Source: Nocardioides cremeus
Lineage (GTDB): Bacteria > Actinomycetota > Actinomycetes > Propionibacteriales > Nocardioidaceae
Direction of reading: 5' to 3'
DNA: 64,000 nucleotides
Assembly (NCBI RefSeq): GCF_030518195.1
Contig: NZ_JAULSC010000020.1
Span: 18,380 to 82,379, forward strand
Of the stretch, positions 52,811 to 61,872 are shown piece by piece (positions within the stretch are counted from its first letter, which is position 1; every line of letters starts with the position of its first letter). The position numbers and the translations under genes were made by a program. The notes under the pieces were generated by a model. It did no database searches. It saw only the letters and a list, made by a program, of their open reading frames with translations, and was not told the DNA's origin.

Positions 52811-54298
52811 ATGAGCGCCGAGAGCGTGTGGTGGCAGCACCGGGGCCGGCCCCCGGCCCAGCCGGTCGACCCGGGGCAGCCCGGGCCCGACGAGACCTTC
52901 GACACCGTCGTGGTCGGCGCTGGCGTCACCGGCCTGACCACGGCCCTGGCGCTGGTGCGGGCCGGCCGCTCGGTGCTGGTCGTCGAGGCGCGCCACCCCG
53001 GCGCGGTCACCACCGGCCGCACCACCGGCAAGGTCTCGGCGCTGCAGGGCACGACCCTGTCCTCGCTCACGAGCAAGCACGGCTCCGGCGGGCGTCGGCG
53101 GCTGGAGGCCTACGTCGAGAGCAGCGTGGCCGCGCGCGACTGGGTGGCCGGCTTCTGCGAGGAGCACGGGGTGCCGGTGCAGCGCCGCGACGCCGTGACG
53201 TACGCCGCCGCACCCGACGAGGTGCCGACCGTGCGCGACGAGCACGAGGCGGCCGCCTCCCTGGGCCTCGACGTGCGCTGGCGCGGCACGCCCGACCTGC
53301 CGGTGCCGGCCCACGCGGCCACCGTGCTGCCCGACCAGCTGCAGATCGACCCCGTCGCGCTGGTGCTCGCGCTGCTCGACCAGGTGCGCGCCGGCGGTGG
53401 CCGGCTGCTGACCGGGCGCCGGGTCCAGCGGCTGCGCCAGCGCGGCGACGTGGTGCACGTGCTGGGCGAGGACGGCCTCGGCGTGCGGGGTCGGCACGTG
53501 GTGCTGGCGACCGGCACGCCCGTGGTCGACCGGCGTCTGCACTTCGCCCGGCTCACGCCCGAGCGCAGCTACCTGGTGGCCTACCGCCACCCCAGCCCGC
53601 CCGAGGTGATGGCGCTGTCGGCCGGTTCGCCGGGTCGGTCGTGGCGCGGCGGCGAGGTCGACGGGAGCGGGCTGCTGCTCGTCGGCGGCGAGGGCCACGA
53701 GACCGGCCGCGGCCCCACCGAGTCCAGCCGCGTCGACCGGCTGCGGTCCTGGACGGCCGAGCACTTCCCCGACGCGGTCGAGCTGGCCGCCTGGTCGGCC
53801 CAGGACTACGTCTCCCTCGACGGGCTGCCGCTGGTCGGCGGCCTGGGCTCGCCGACCTCGCGGGTCAGCGTCGCCACGGGCTACCGCAAGTGGGGCCTGA
53901 CCAGCGGGGTCGCCGCCGGCCTCGCGCTGGCGGGGGAGCAGACCGGCGCCCCGGTGCCGTGGGCGGACGACCTCTACACCCGCGCGCCGCGGCTGCGTGA
54001 CCTGCCGGCCTTCCTCGGCGTGCAGGCCGGGGTCGCCGCCGGTGAGGTCGGCTCGCTGGCACGCGGCGTACGCCGCCCGCCGTCGAAGGCGGCCACCGAG
54101 GCGGGCGGCTGCGCGGCGCTGCCGGTGTGCACCCACTTCGGCGGGACCCTGCGCTGGAATGACCACGAGCAGACCTACGACTGCCCGCTGCACGGCTCGC
54201 GCTTCTCCGCCGACGGCGAGGTGCTCGAGGGGCCCGCGACCCGGTCGCTGGCCCGGCTGCCGCGCCGGGGAGGTCGGCACGCGGGGGAGACGTCGTGA
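52811..54298 (+). CDS. FAD-dependent oxidoreductase with C-terminal Rieske domain
   Basis: 495 aa, ATG behind GAGGAGC. An N-terminal DAO-type FAD domain ('DTVVVGAGVTGLTTALAL' near 32-48, then 'VLVVEAR') runs to about 390, with 'YRKWGLTSGVAAGLALAGE' as its last motif. Residues about 435-480 carry a Rieske [2Fe-2S] centre: 'VCTHFGG' and 'DCPLHGSRF' (Cys-x-His ... Cys-x-x-His). Such fusions are known in actinobacteria and bacilli, but their electron donors and acceptors are not established. The next gene overlaps its stop by 4 nt. Confidence 0.9.
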   Translation: MSAESVWWQHRGRPPAQPVDPGQPGPDETFDTVVVGAGVTGLTTALALVRAGRSVLVVEARHPGAVTTGRTTGKVSALQGTTLSSLTSKHGSGGRRRLEAYVESSVAARDWVAGFCEEHGVPVQRRDAVTYAAAPDEVPTVRDEHEAAASLGLDVRWRGTPDLPVPAHAATVLPDQLQIDPVALVLALLDQVRAGGGRLLTGRRVQRLRQRGDVVHVLGEDGLGVRGRHVVLATGTPVVDRRLHFARLTPERSYLVAYRHPSPPEVMALSAGSPGRSWRGGEVDGSGLLLVGGEGHETGRGPTESSRVDRLRSWTAEHFPDAVELAAWSAQDYVSLDGLPLVGGLGSPTSRVSVATGYRKWGLTSGVAAGLALAGEQTGAPVPWADDLYTRAPRLRDLPAFLGVQAGVAAGEVGSLARGVRRPPSKAATEAGGCAALPVCTHFGGTLRWNDHEQTYDCPLHGSRFSADGEVLEGPATRSLARLPRRGGRHAGETS

Positions 54299-54915
54299 GC
54301 CGCGACCAGGTGCTCGAGGAGCTGCTGGCCGAGCACGGGCGCACCTACGCCGACCAGGCCGGCATCACGCTGCGCGACAAGCCCTCGCCGCTCTACTGCC
54401 TCTTGGTGCTGGCCACTCTGTCCTCGGCGCCGATCTCGGCCGACGTGGCGGCCGAGACCGCCCACGAGCTGTTCCGGGCCGGGTGGCGCACGCCCGAGAA
54501 GATGCGGTCGGCCACCTGGCAGCAGCGCGTCGACGCCCTGGGCCGCGGCGGCTACCGCCGCTACGACGAGCGCACCGCCACGGTGCTCGAGGAGGCGGCC
54601 GCCCTGCTGATGGAGCACCACGGCGGCGACCTGCGCCGGCTGCGCCGCGAGGCCGACGGCGACCGCGACGCGCTGGTCGAGGCGCTGCAGGAGTTCCCGC
54701 GGCTGGGCCCCACCGGTGCCCGGATCTTCTGCCGCGAGGCCCAGGCCGTGTGGCCCGAGCTGGTGCCGTTCTTCGACGACCGCGGCCTGGAGCGGGCCGG
54801 CGAGCTGGGCCTGCCCACCGACCCCGGCGCCCTGGCCGACACCGTCGGCGGCGACCCGGGCGAGGTGGCGCGGCTCTCGGCGGCGCTGGTGCGCTCGGCG
54901 CTCGCCGACGGCTGA
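54295..54915 (+). CDS. HhH-GPD superfamily protein (endonuclease III-like), without Fe-S cluster
   Basis: 206 aa, GTG within the previous stop. The helical core resembles endonuclease III/AlkA: 'LLVLATLSSAPISADVAAETAHELF', 'RVDALGRGGYRRYDER' and 'LQEFPRLGPTGARIFCREAQAVWPELVPFFDDR'. In the hairpin the EndoIII catalytic Lys (GVGRKTA) is missing (here GPTGARI), and there is no C-terminal Cys4 cluster. The last Asp-rich stretch could keep the catalytic Asp. It may be a monofunctional glycosylase or a non-catalytic DNA-binding relative. Next to UdgB, so a repair role is likely. Confidence 0.75.
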   Translation: MSRDQVLEELLAEHGRTYADQAGITLRDKPSPLYCLLVLATLSSAPISADVAAETAHELFRAGWRTPEKMRSATWQQRVDALGRGGYRRYDERTATVLEEAAALLMEHHGGDLRRLRREADGDRDALVEALQEFPRLGPTGARIFCREAQAVWPELVPFFDDRGLERAGELGLPTDPGALADTVGGDPGEVARLSAALVRSALADG

Positions 54916-54916
54916 G

Positions 54917-55651
54917 GTGACCTCCGACCTGCCTGGGCCGCCCGGGCCGTCCGGGCCGCTGCGGCGGCTCGAGGAACGGCTGGTCGACTGCCGGGCCTGC
55001 CCGCGCCTGGTCGCGTGGCGCGAGCAGGTCGCGCGCGAGAAGCGGGCGGCGTACGCCGACCAGGACTACTGGGGTCGCCCGGTGCCGGGCTGGGGCGCGA
55101 GCGACCCGCGCATCCTCGTCGTCGGGCTGGCCCCCGCCGCGCACGGCGCCAACCGCACGGGGCGGATCTTCACCGGTGACCGCTCCGGCGACTGGCTCTT
55201 CGCCGCCCTGCACCGGGTGGGGCTGGCCGCGATCCCGACCAGCACCCATGCCGGCGACGGGCAGGCGCTGCGCGGCACCCGGCTGGTCTCCGCGGTGCGC
55301 TGCGCGCCTCCCGACAACAAGCCCACGCCCCTCGAGCGCGACACCTGCGCGCCGTGGCTCGACGAGGAGCTGGCGCTGCTGCTGCCCGGCGTCGAGGTGG
55401 TGGTGGCGCTGGGCGCCTTCGGCTGGGCCGCGGCCCTGACGGCCCTGGCCCGGGTGGGCGCCGAGGTGCCTCGCCCGCGCCCGCGCTTCGGGCACGGCGC
55501 CGAGGTCCGCCTGCCCGTCGACGGGCGTGCGCTGCCGCTGCTGGGCTGCTACCACCCCAGCCCCCACAACACCGTCACGGGACGCCTGACCGAGCAGATG
55601 ACGGACGAGGTGCTCGGTCGCGCCGCGGCTCTTGCGAGAATGACCGGGTGA
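54917..55651 (+). CDS. Uracil-DNA glycosylase family 5 (UdgB)
   Basis: 244 aa, GTG one nt after the previous stop. The [4Fe-4S] Cys set is seen as 'CRACPRL' with later Cys in 'VRCAPPDNKPT' and 'DTCAPW'. Motif 1 'VVGLAPAAHGANRTGRIFTGD' and motif 3 'LLGCYHPSPHNTVTGRLT' are the UdgB type 5 signature. Type 5 enzymes remove uracil and other deaminated or alkylated bases from double-stranded DNA. Its place next to an HhH-GPD gene suggests a small base-excision repair unit. Confidence 0.92.
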   Translation: MTSDLPGPPGPSGPLRRLEERLVDCRACPRLVAWREQVAREKRAAYADQDYWGRPVPGWGASDPRILVVGLAPAAHGANRTGRIFTGDRSGDWLFAALHRVGLAAIPTSTHAGDGQALRGTRLVSAVRCAPPDNKPTPLERDTCAPWLDEELALLLPGVEVVVALGAFGWAAALTALARVGAEVPRPRPRFGHGAEVRLPVDGRALPLLGCYHPSPHNTVTGRLTEQMTDEVLGRAAALARMTG

Positions 55652-56196
55652 GCACCGACCCCGCACCCACCAGCCTGCACGCCGTCACCGTCCTGGGCCA
55701 CGACCGGCCCGGCATCATCGCCGAGACCACCGGTCGTCTCGCCGAGCTGGGCCTCAACATCGAGGACTCCACGATGACGCTGCTGAGAGGGCACTTCGCG
55801 ATGACGCTCGTGTGCTCCGGCCCGGTGGGCGGCGCGGAGGTCGAGCAGGCGCTGGCCCCGCTGGCCGCCGACGGCGCCCTGACCGTCACCGTGCGCGACG
55901 TCGACGACGCGCACGCCGAGCCGGCCCCCGCGGGTCGGGGCACCAGCTGGCTGCTGACCGTGCACGGCGGCGACCGCGCCGGGATCGTCTCGGCGATCGT
56001 CGGACGGGTCGCCATGGTGGGCGGCAACATCACCGACCTGACCACCCGGCTGTCCGGCGACCTCTACCTCCTGGTCGCCGAGATCGACCTGCCCGCCGAC
56101 GCCGACGCCGAGGGCCTCGAGCAGGCCATCGACGAGGCCGCCGCCGGGCTCGGGGTGCGGGCCACGCTGCGCGCGGCCGAGGCCGACGAGCTGTGA
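55648..56196 (+). CDS. Double ACT-domain protein (GcvR-like)
   Basis: 182 aa, GTG overlapping the udgB stop by 4 nt. Two ACT repeats: 'HAVTVLGHDRPGIIAETTGRL' (about 10-85) and 'WLLTVHGGDRAGIVSAIVGRV' (about 100-175). Both have the 'D.PGI...' ligand-binding turn. The layout matches GcvR-like amino-acid sensors, which respond to glycine or serine levels. No glycine-cleavage gene is adjacent. Coupled to def by a 4-nt overlap. Confidence 0.88.
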   Translation: MSTDPAPTSLHAVTVLGHDRPGIIAETTGRLAELGLNIEDSTMTLLRGHFAMTLVCSGPVGGAEVEQALAPLAADGALTVTVRDVDDAHAEPAPAGRGTSWLLTVHGGDRAGIVSAIVGRVAMVGGNITDLTTRLSGDLYLLVAEIDLPADADAEGLEQAIDEAAAGLGVRATLRAAEADEL

Positions 56197-56747
56197 GCGA
56201 GCACCCGGTCGCGGCCTGGAGCGAGGACGACCTGGGCGTCGAGGGGCGCGTGCTCGACGTCGTACGCGCCCCGGCGCAGGTGCTCTCGACGGTGGGGGAG
56301 CGGGTCGACCCGTGCAGCACCGAGAGCGTGCAGCTGGCCGCCGACCTCGTCGCCACGATGCGGGTCAGCCCCGGTTGCGTGGGCCTGGCCGCCCCGCAGG
56401 TCGGGGTCAGCGCCCAGATGTTCTGCGTCGACGTCTCCGAGCACCCCAAGACCCGCGGCCACCACGGCACGTTCGTGCTGTGCAACGCCGAGGTCGTCGC
56501 CTCGAGCCGCAACGAGAAGGCGCGCGAGGGGTGCATGAGCGTCCCCGACCTCACCGGTGACGTGAAGCGGGCCTCCCGGTTGACCGTGCGCGGGCAGCTG
56601 CCCGGCAGCGGCCTGGAGGTCGAGGTCGAGACCAGCGCCTTCGAGGCCCGTGCCCTGCAGCACGAGATCGACCACTGCCAGGGGCTGCTCTTCGTCGACC
56701 GGGCCGCCGGTGCGCACGCGATCTACGCGCGCAAGACTTACCTCTGA
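56193..56747 (+). CDS. def: Peptide deformylase
   Basis: 184 aa, GTG overlapping the ACT gene stop. Removes the formyl group from new proteins. All three motifs are intact: 'GLAAPQVG' (64-71), 'EGCMS' (112-116, metal ligand Cys114) and 'HEIDH' (157-161, two His ligands and catalytic Glu). No fmt gene is adjacent. This is the last gene before the tRNA gene. Confidence 0.93.
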   Translation: MSEHPVAAWSEDDLGVEGRVLDVVRAPAQVLSTVGERVDPCSTESVQLAADLVATMRVSPGCVGLAAPQVGVSAQMFCVDVSEHPKTRGHHGTFVLCNAEVVASSRNEKAREGCMSVPDLTGDVKRASRLTVRGQLPGSGLEVEVETSAFEARALQHEIDHCQGLLFVDRAAGAHAIYARKTYL

Positions 56748-56762
56748 GCCGCGAGGCTCGTG

Positions 56763-56836
56763 GCCCCTGTATCCCAATCGGCAGAGGAAACCGCCTTAAA
56801 AGCGGCTCAGTCTGGGTTCGAGTCCCAGTGGGGGCA
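56763..56836 (+). tRNA. tRNA with anticodon UAA (Leu), short variable loop
   Basis: 74 nt. Acceptor 56763-56769 pairs with 56829-56835 (two G-U at the inner end), discriminator A at 56836. D-stem TCC/GGA of 3 bp with an 11-nt loop containing GG. Anticodon stem (C)CGC/GCG(G), outer pair A-C mismatched, loop CTTAAAA (56795-56801), anticodon TAA. Variable loop only 5 nt (56107-like region: 56807-56811 TCAGT). T-arm CTGGG-TTCGAGT-CCCAG is perfect. CCA is not fully encoded (CCG follows). Leu tRNAs normally carry a long variable arm, so this is an atypical UAA-reading tRNA; it would decode rare TTA codons. Confidence 0.8.
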
Positions 56837-57039
56837 CCGCGAAACGGGAGTACTCTTCTAGGTGGGGAGGGAACCGAGCACCGGCCACTCATGCCCCCCA
56901 TCTGTGGTCGGGAGCTCCAGCCCCCGGCAGGGCCGACCGCGGTGCCGCTGCGACCGCGAGAAATGTCCCCGGCCCTGCCGTCACCTCCCTCGGCGCCCTC
57001 ACCACCCGCAGGGCTTGGACGGGACGCCATGATGGGCGG

Positions 57040-57669
57040 ATGAGCGAGCACGACGAGCAGAGCCCGTGGAGCGCCCGCGCCTGGGACGAGCGGTACGCCG
57101 AGAAGGGCGCGATCTGGAGCGGGCGGGTCAACCCCCGCCTGGTCGAGCAGGCCGGTGACCTGCGGCCCGGCACGGCCCTCGACGTGGGCTGCGGCGAGGG
57201 CGGCGACGCGCTGTGGCTGGCCGCGCGCGGCTGGAAGGTCACCGGGGTCGACCTGTCGCAGGTGGCGCTCGACCGCGCGGCGGCCCGGGCCGCCGAGGAG
57301 GGCCTCGACGTCGACTGGCGCCGCGCCGACCTCGTCGAGGAGCCGGTCCCGGGTGGGCCCTACGACCTGGTCTCGGTCTTCTTCCTGCACGTGCCGCGCC
57401 CGGTCTTCGACGACCTGTACGCCGCCCTGGCCGCGGCCGTCGCGCCCGGTGGGTCGCTGCTGGTGGTCGCGCACCACCCCGACGACCAGCACACCGGCGT
57501 ACGCCGCCCGCAGGGCGAGGACCTGCTCTTCGGGCCCGGCCGGGTCACCGACCTGCTCGACGAGGCCGCGTGGGAGCTGCGGGTCGTCGACACCCCCACC
57601 CGCACCCAGGACCTCGACGGTCAGCCGGTCACCGTCACCGACACCGTCGTGCACGCCGTACGCCGCTGA
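57040..57669 (+). CDS. Class I SAM-dependent methyltransferase (TehB-like)
   Basis: 209 aa, ATG start. Opens 'SPWSARAWDERYAEKGAIWSG' ('W..RY....' as in TehB/thiopurine-type methyltransferases), with motif I 'ALDVGCGEGGDALWLA', 'VTGVDLSQVALDRA', 'VDWRRADLVEEP' and 'YDLVSVFFLHVPR'. Substrate unknown; relatives methylate tellurite, halides or thiols. The stop is followed by TGACCCGACCCGG, a partial copy of the 22-bp repeat start. Transcribed on its own. Confidence 0.85.
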   Translation: MSEHDEQSPWSARAWDERYAEKGAIWSGRVNPRLVEQAGDLRPGTALDVGCGEGGDALWLAARGWKVTGVDLSQVALDRAAARAAEEGLDVDWRRADLVEEPVPGGPYDLVSVFFLHVPRPVFDDLYAALAAAVAPGGSLLVVAHHPDDQHTGVRRPQGEDLLFGPGRVTDLLDEAAWELRVVDTPTRTQDLDGQPVTVTDTVVHAVRR

Positions 57670-57820
57670 CCCGACCCGGTTTCTCAGCGACTTCACAGCC
57701 ACCTCGTCACGATCCGGGAACGTCCGCGCCCACCCCGGCGTTGGACTGGTGGAACCACTACAGTGGATCCACCACAGCGGCCGTCGACGCGGCCACCACT
57801 CGGCCTCCAAGGAGAGACCA

Positions 57821-58684
57821 ATGAAGAGCAACAACCCGGTGTTCTCGCGCTCGGAGGAGTTCAACCGCTCCGGCGCGAACGCCTACGGCAACCAGACGTA
57901 CGCCGGGGGCTACGGCTCCGACCCCTCGACGTGGGGCACCGGCACCCCCGGTGACACCGGCCACGCCGGCCCGCAGGCGCCCGCGGCCCCCATGACCATC
58001 GACTCGGTGGTCCAGAAGACCTCGATCACGCTGGGCATCGTCCTCGTCACCGCTTTCGCGACCTGGGTCCTCACCCCTGACCTGCGCGACAACACCGAGG
58101 CCGCCGGCGGGCTGTACCTGGCCCTGATGATCGGCAGCTTCGGCGCCTTCGCCCTGTCGATGGTCAACTCCTTCAAGAAGGTCGTCAGCCCCGGCCTAGT
58201 GCTGGCGTTCGCGGCCCTCGAGGGCGTGGCGATGGGTGCGTTCTCGAAGTTCATCGAGCAGACCTTCGTGCCCCAGGGCTCCGGCTCGATCGTGATGCAG
58301 GCGGTCATCGGCACCTTCGCCGCCTTCGCCGGCACCCTGGCCGCCTACAAGTTCTTCAACATCCAGGTCGGCAACAAGTTCCGCACCTTCGTGGTCGCGG
58401 CCATGTTCGGCATGGTGGCCCTGGGCCTGCTCGAGGTCGTCCTCGGCATGTTCGGCAGCGCGATGGGCTTCCTGGGCTTCGGCCCCCTGGGCCTGGTCTT
58501 CGCGGTCGGCGGCCTGGTGCTCGGCATCTTCATGCTCATCCTCGACTTCGACTTCGTCGAGCAGGGCGTGGCCAACCGGATCCCCGAGCAGGAGTCCTGG
58601 CGCGCGGCGTTCGCGCTGACCGTCAGCCTGGTCTGGATCTACACCAACTTGCTGCGCATCCTCGCGATCCTGCAGAACGACTGA
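57821..58684 (+). CDS. BAX inhibitor-1/YccA family membrane protein
   Basis: 287 aa, ATG behind AAGGAG. A Gly/Asn/Tyr-rich cytoplasmic N-terminus (1-60), then seven hydrophobic segments. The C-terminal Asp-rich end of segment 6 ('FMLILDFDFVEQGVANRIP') and 'ESWRAAFALTVSLVWIYTNLLRILAIL' are conserved in YccA/BsYetJ-type proteins, which are pH-sensitive calcium-leak channels or protease modulators. The physiological role here is unknown. Ends at a strong hairpin terminator. Confidence 0.88.
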   Translation: MKSNNPVFSRSEEFNRSGANAYGNQTYAGGYGSDPSTWGTGTPGDTGHAGPQAPAAPMTIDSVVQKTSITLGIVLVTAFATWVLTPDLRDNTEAAGGLYLALMIGSFGAFALSMVNSFKKVVSPGLVLAFAALEGVAMGAFSKFIEQTFVPQGSGSIVMQAVIGTFAAFAGTLAAYKFFNIQVGNKFRTFVVAAMFGMVALGLLEVVLGMFGSAMGFLGFGPLGLVFAVGGLVLGIFMLILDFDFVEQGVANRIPEQESWRAAFALTVSLVWIYTNLLRILAILQND

Positions 58685-58700
58685 TCCACACCGCAGCACA

Positions 58701-58735
58701 CGAAGGCCCCCGGAGCACTGCTCCGGGGGCCTTCG
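58701..58735. terminator. Bidirectional hairpin terminator
   Basis: Perfect 17-nt arms (CGAAGGCCCCCGGAGCA and its complement) around a single base. It is shared by the BAX-inhibitor-like gene and the convergent esterase gene. No U-tract. Confidence 0.85.
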
Positions 58736-58763
58736 TCGTACGTCGGTGCGGCCGGGTGACGTG

Positions 58764-59819
58764 TCAGGCGTCGGCCTGCGCGGCCAGGTCGCTGGTCGCG
58801 TCGCCGCCGGCGGTGTCGTCGTTCTCGTCGGGGGTCTCGCCGGCGGTCGCGGGGCGGCGCCGGCGGTGCCGCAGCTCGACCCACAGCCCGCGGACCCCGC
58901 GGCGGTCGCCGCCGACCTGGGTGCCGTCGAGCTCGGTGCCGGGGGTCTTGACGGCCTGGATGGCCGCGTCGGTGATCGGCAGGACGCCCTCGCCGCGCAG
59001 GGACTGCAGCGACTCCTCGTCGGCCTCGATCACGCCGAGCGCGGCCAGCACGCTGGGCAGCAGCACGGTGACCAGCGAGCGGTAGCCGGTGGCGGAGGGG
59101 TGGAACTGGTCGGGGCCGAAGAGCAGTGCGGGCGCGGCGGCGAACTCCGGGCCGAGCACCGAGCCGAGCGAGACGGTGCGCCCGCCCTCCTCGATGACCG
59201 CGATGGTCTGGCCCGCGGCCAGGCGGCGCGACCACGAGCGGGCCACCTGCTTCAGCGGCGGCGCGATCGGCTTGAGGGTGCCCAGGTCGGGGCAGGTGCC
59301 GACCACCACGGCGACGCCGGCCTCGTGCAGGCGGCGCACGCCCTCCTGCAGGTGCCGGATCGAGGTGGCGGGCGGGACGATGTGGGTGACGTCGTTGGCG
59401 CCGACCAGGATCAGCGCGACGTCGGGCTCGATCGGCAGGGCCCGGTCGATCTGCTCGTCGAGGTCGGAGGTCTTGGCGCCGACCACGGCGAAGTCGCGCA
59501 GGTAGACGCGGCGGTCGGCGTGCTCGGCCACGCCGCTGGCCAGCAGCGCCCCGGGGGTCTGCTCGACGCGCTCGACGCCGTAGCCGGCCGCACTGGAGTC
59601 GCCGAGCAGGGCCACCTTGATCGCGGGGCCGGGCCGGCCGCGGCCGTACCAGCCGGTCGGGTCGGGCGGCGGCTCCTCGAGGATCGGCCCGATGGTCTTG
59701 CGGGCCAGCTTGGCCTCGGCCGTCAGGACGCCGTAGAGACCTGCGCCCAGCACGGAGAGCCCGCCGCCGCCGTAGGCCGCGGCGGACGCGAGCTTGCGTG
59801 CTGCTGCTGCCTTCCCCAC
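58764..59819 (-). CDS. GDSL/SGNH-family esterase
   Basis: 351 aa, GTG placed by the leaderless -10 box. The N-terminus has a hydrophobic stretch (about 10-32) that may be a signal anchor. SGNH blocks: block I 'ALLGDSSAAGYG' (Ser75), block II Gly in the 'DFAVVGAKTSDL' strand, block III 'LVGANDVTH', and block V 'FGPDQFHPSATGY' with the catalytic Asp and His. The C-terminus is Arg-rich then acidic and disordered. Substrate unknown. Confidence 0.85.
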   Translation of the reverse strand: MGKAAAARKLASAAAYGGGGLSVLGAGLYGVLTAEAKLARKTIGPILEEPPPDPTGWYGRGRPGPAIKVALLGDSSAAGYGVERVEQTPGALLASGVAEHADRRVYLRDFAVVGAKTSDLDEQIDRALPIEPDVALILVGANDVTHIVPPATSIRHLQEGVRRLHEAGVAVVVGTCPDLGTLKPIAPPLKQVARSWSRRLAAGQTIAVIEEGGRTVSLGSVLGPEFAAAPALLFGPDQFHPSATGYRSLVTVLLPSVLAALGVIEADEESLQSLRGEGVLPITDAAIQAVKTPGTELDGTQVGGDRRGVRGLWVELRHRRRRPATAGETPDENDDTAGGDATSDLAAQADA

Positions 59820-59825
59820 ACGGCG

Positions 59826-59831
59826 AGTGTA
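59826..59831 (-). promoter_or_regulatory. -10 box of a leaderless promoter for the esterase gene
   Basis: On the minus strand TACACT is followed by 6 nt and then the GTG at 59819. No ribosome binding site lies between. Confidence 0.5.
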
Positions 59832-59921
59832 GTGACCGCGGGGGCTCCGTCCGGACCACCCCGGAGACGCCGGCCGCCGCGTGGGGGTCGTCACGTTTGG
59901 TCGCGGCGCCCCCGGCCGTCC

Positions 59922-59927
59922 TAGATT
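59922..59927 (+). promoter_or_regulatory. -10 box of a leaderless promoter for the cystathionine beta-synthase gene
   Basis: TAGATT is followed by 6 nt and the ATG at 59934. This spacing supports the ATG rather than the in-frame GTG at 59928 as start. Confidence 0.5.
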
Positions 59928-59933
59928 GTGGAC

Positions 59934-61322
<1,389 letters not shown>

Positions 61323-61382
61323 GGCCGCTCGCCCTCCGACCGCTGGGTGGGACCGAGGTGGCCGCGGAGCCGCCGTCCAGGC

Positions 61383-61402
61383 TAGTGTGAGAACACGTTC
61401 TA
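61383..61402 (+). promoter_or_regulatory. Promoter with overlapping KstR-like operator
   Basis: TAGTGT (61383-61388) is a -10 candidate. Right behind it AGAACACGTTCT (61390-61401, followed by A) is an inverted repeat with AGAAC/GTTCT arms. It agrees with the KstR consensus TNNAACNNGTTNNA at all but the first base (G at 61389). A repressor here would cover the transcription start of the DUF35-thiolase pair. GGAGGG at 61408-61413 is the ribosome binding site. Confidence 0.6.
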
Positions 61403-61416
61403 GTTCTGGAGGGCGC

Positions 61417-61872
61417 ATGTCCGCACCTGCCATCGAGGGGTGGTTCACCACCGGCCCCGACCCCACGCTCACCGGCGAGCGGTGCACCACCTGCACCACG
61501 GTCTACTTCCCGCCGACGATCGCCGCGGCCGGGTTCTGCCGCAACCCCGCGTGCGGGGGCGAGGAGTTCGAGCGGGTGCCGCTCTCGCGCCGCGGCCGGG
61601 TGTGGTCCTACACCGACGCGCAGTACCAGCCGCCGCCGCCCTACCCCGCGCCCGAGCCCTTCGAGCCGTTCGCGCTCGCCGCTGTCGAGCTGCCCGAGGG
61701 CATCGTCGTGCTGGGCCAGGTCGCCCGGGGCTTCGGCGTCGCCGACCTGCGCGTGGGCGCCGAGGCCGAGCTGGTCGTCGAGCCCGAGGCCGTGGGCGGC
61801 GCCCTGATGTGGAAGTGGCTGCCCCTGGGGTCGGGCCACGTCACCGAGCTGGGCGAGGAGGCCGACCAGTGA
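61417..61872 (+). CDS. DUF35 OB-fold/Zn-ribbon protein, thiolase partner
   Basis: 151 aa, ATG behind GGAGGG. The zinc ribbon has Cys23, Cys26, Cys41 and Cys46; an OB-fold follows (about 50-140, 'GRVWSYTDAQYQPPPPY', 'GIVVLGQVARGF'). DUF35 proteins pair with non-decarboxylating thiolases or SCP2-type aldolases, and in steroid side-chain degradation form the ChsH2/Ltp-type complexes. It overlaps the thiolase gene by 4 nt, so the pair is coupled. The KstR-like operator upstream fits a steroid or related lipid role; this is inference. Confidence 0.85.
   Translation: MSAPAIEGWFTTGPDPTLTGERCTTCTTVYFPPTIAAAGFCRNPACGGEEFERVPLSRRGRVWSYTDAQYQPPPPYPAPEPFEPFALAAVELPEGIVVLGQVARGFGVADLRVGAEAELVVEPEAVGGALMWKWLPLGSGHVTELGEEADQ

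Noticed and set aside
56763..56836. tRNA gene as an integration site for a genomic island
   Set aside because: No integrase gene, no direct-repeat copy of the tRNA 3' end, and the genes on both sides are ordinary chromosomal ones.
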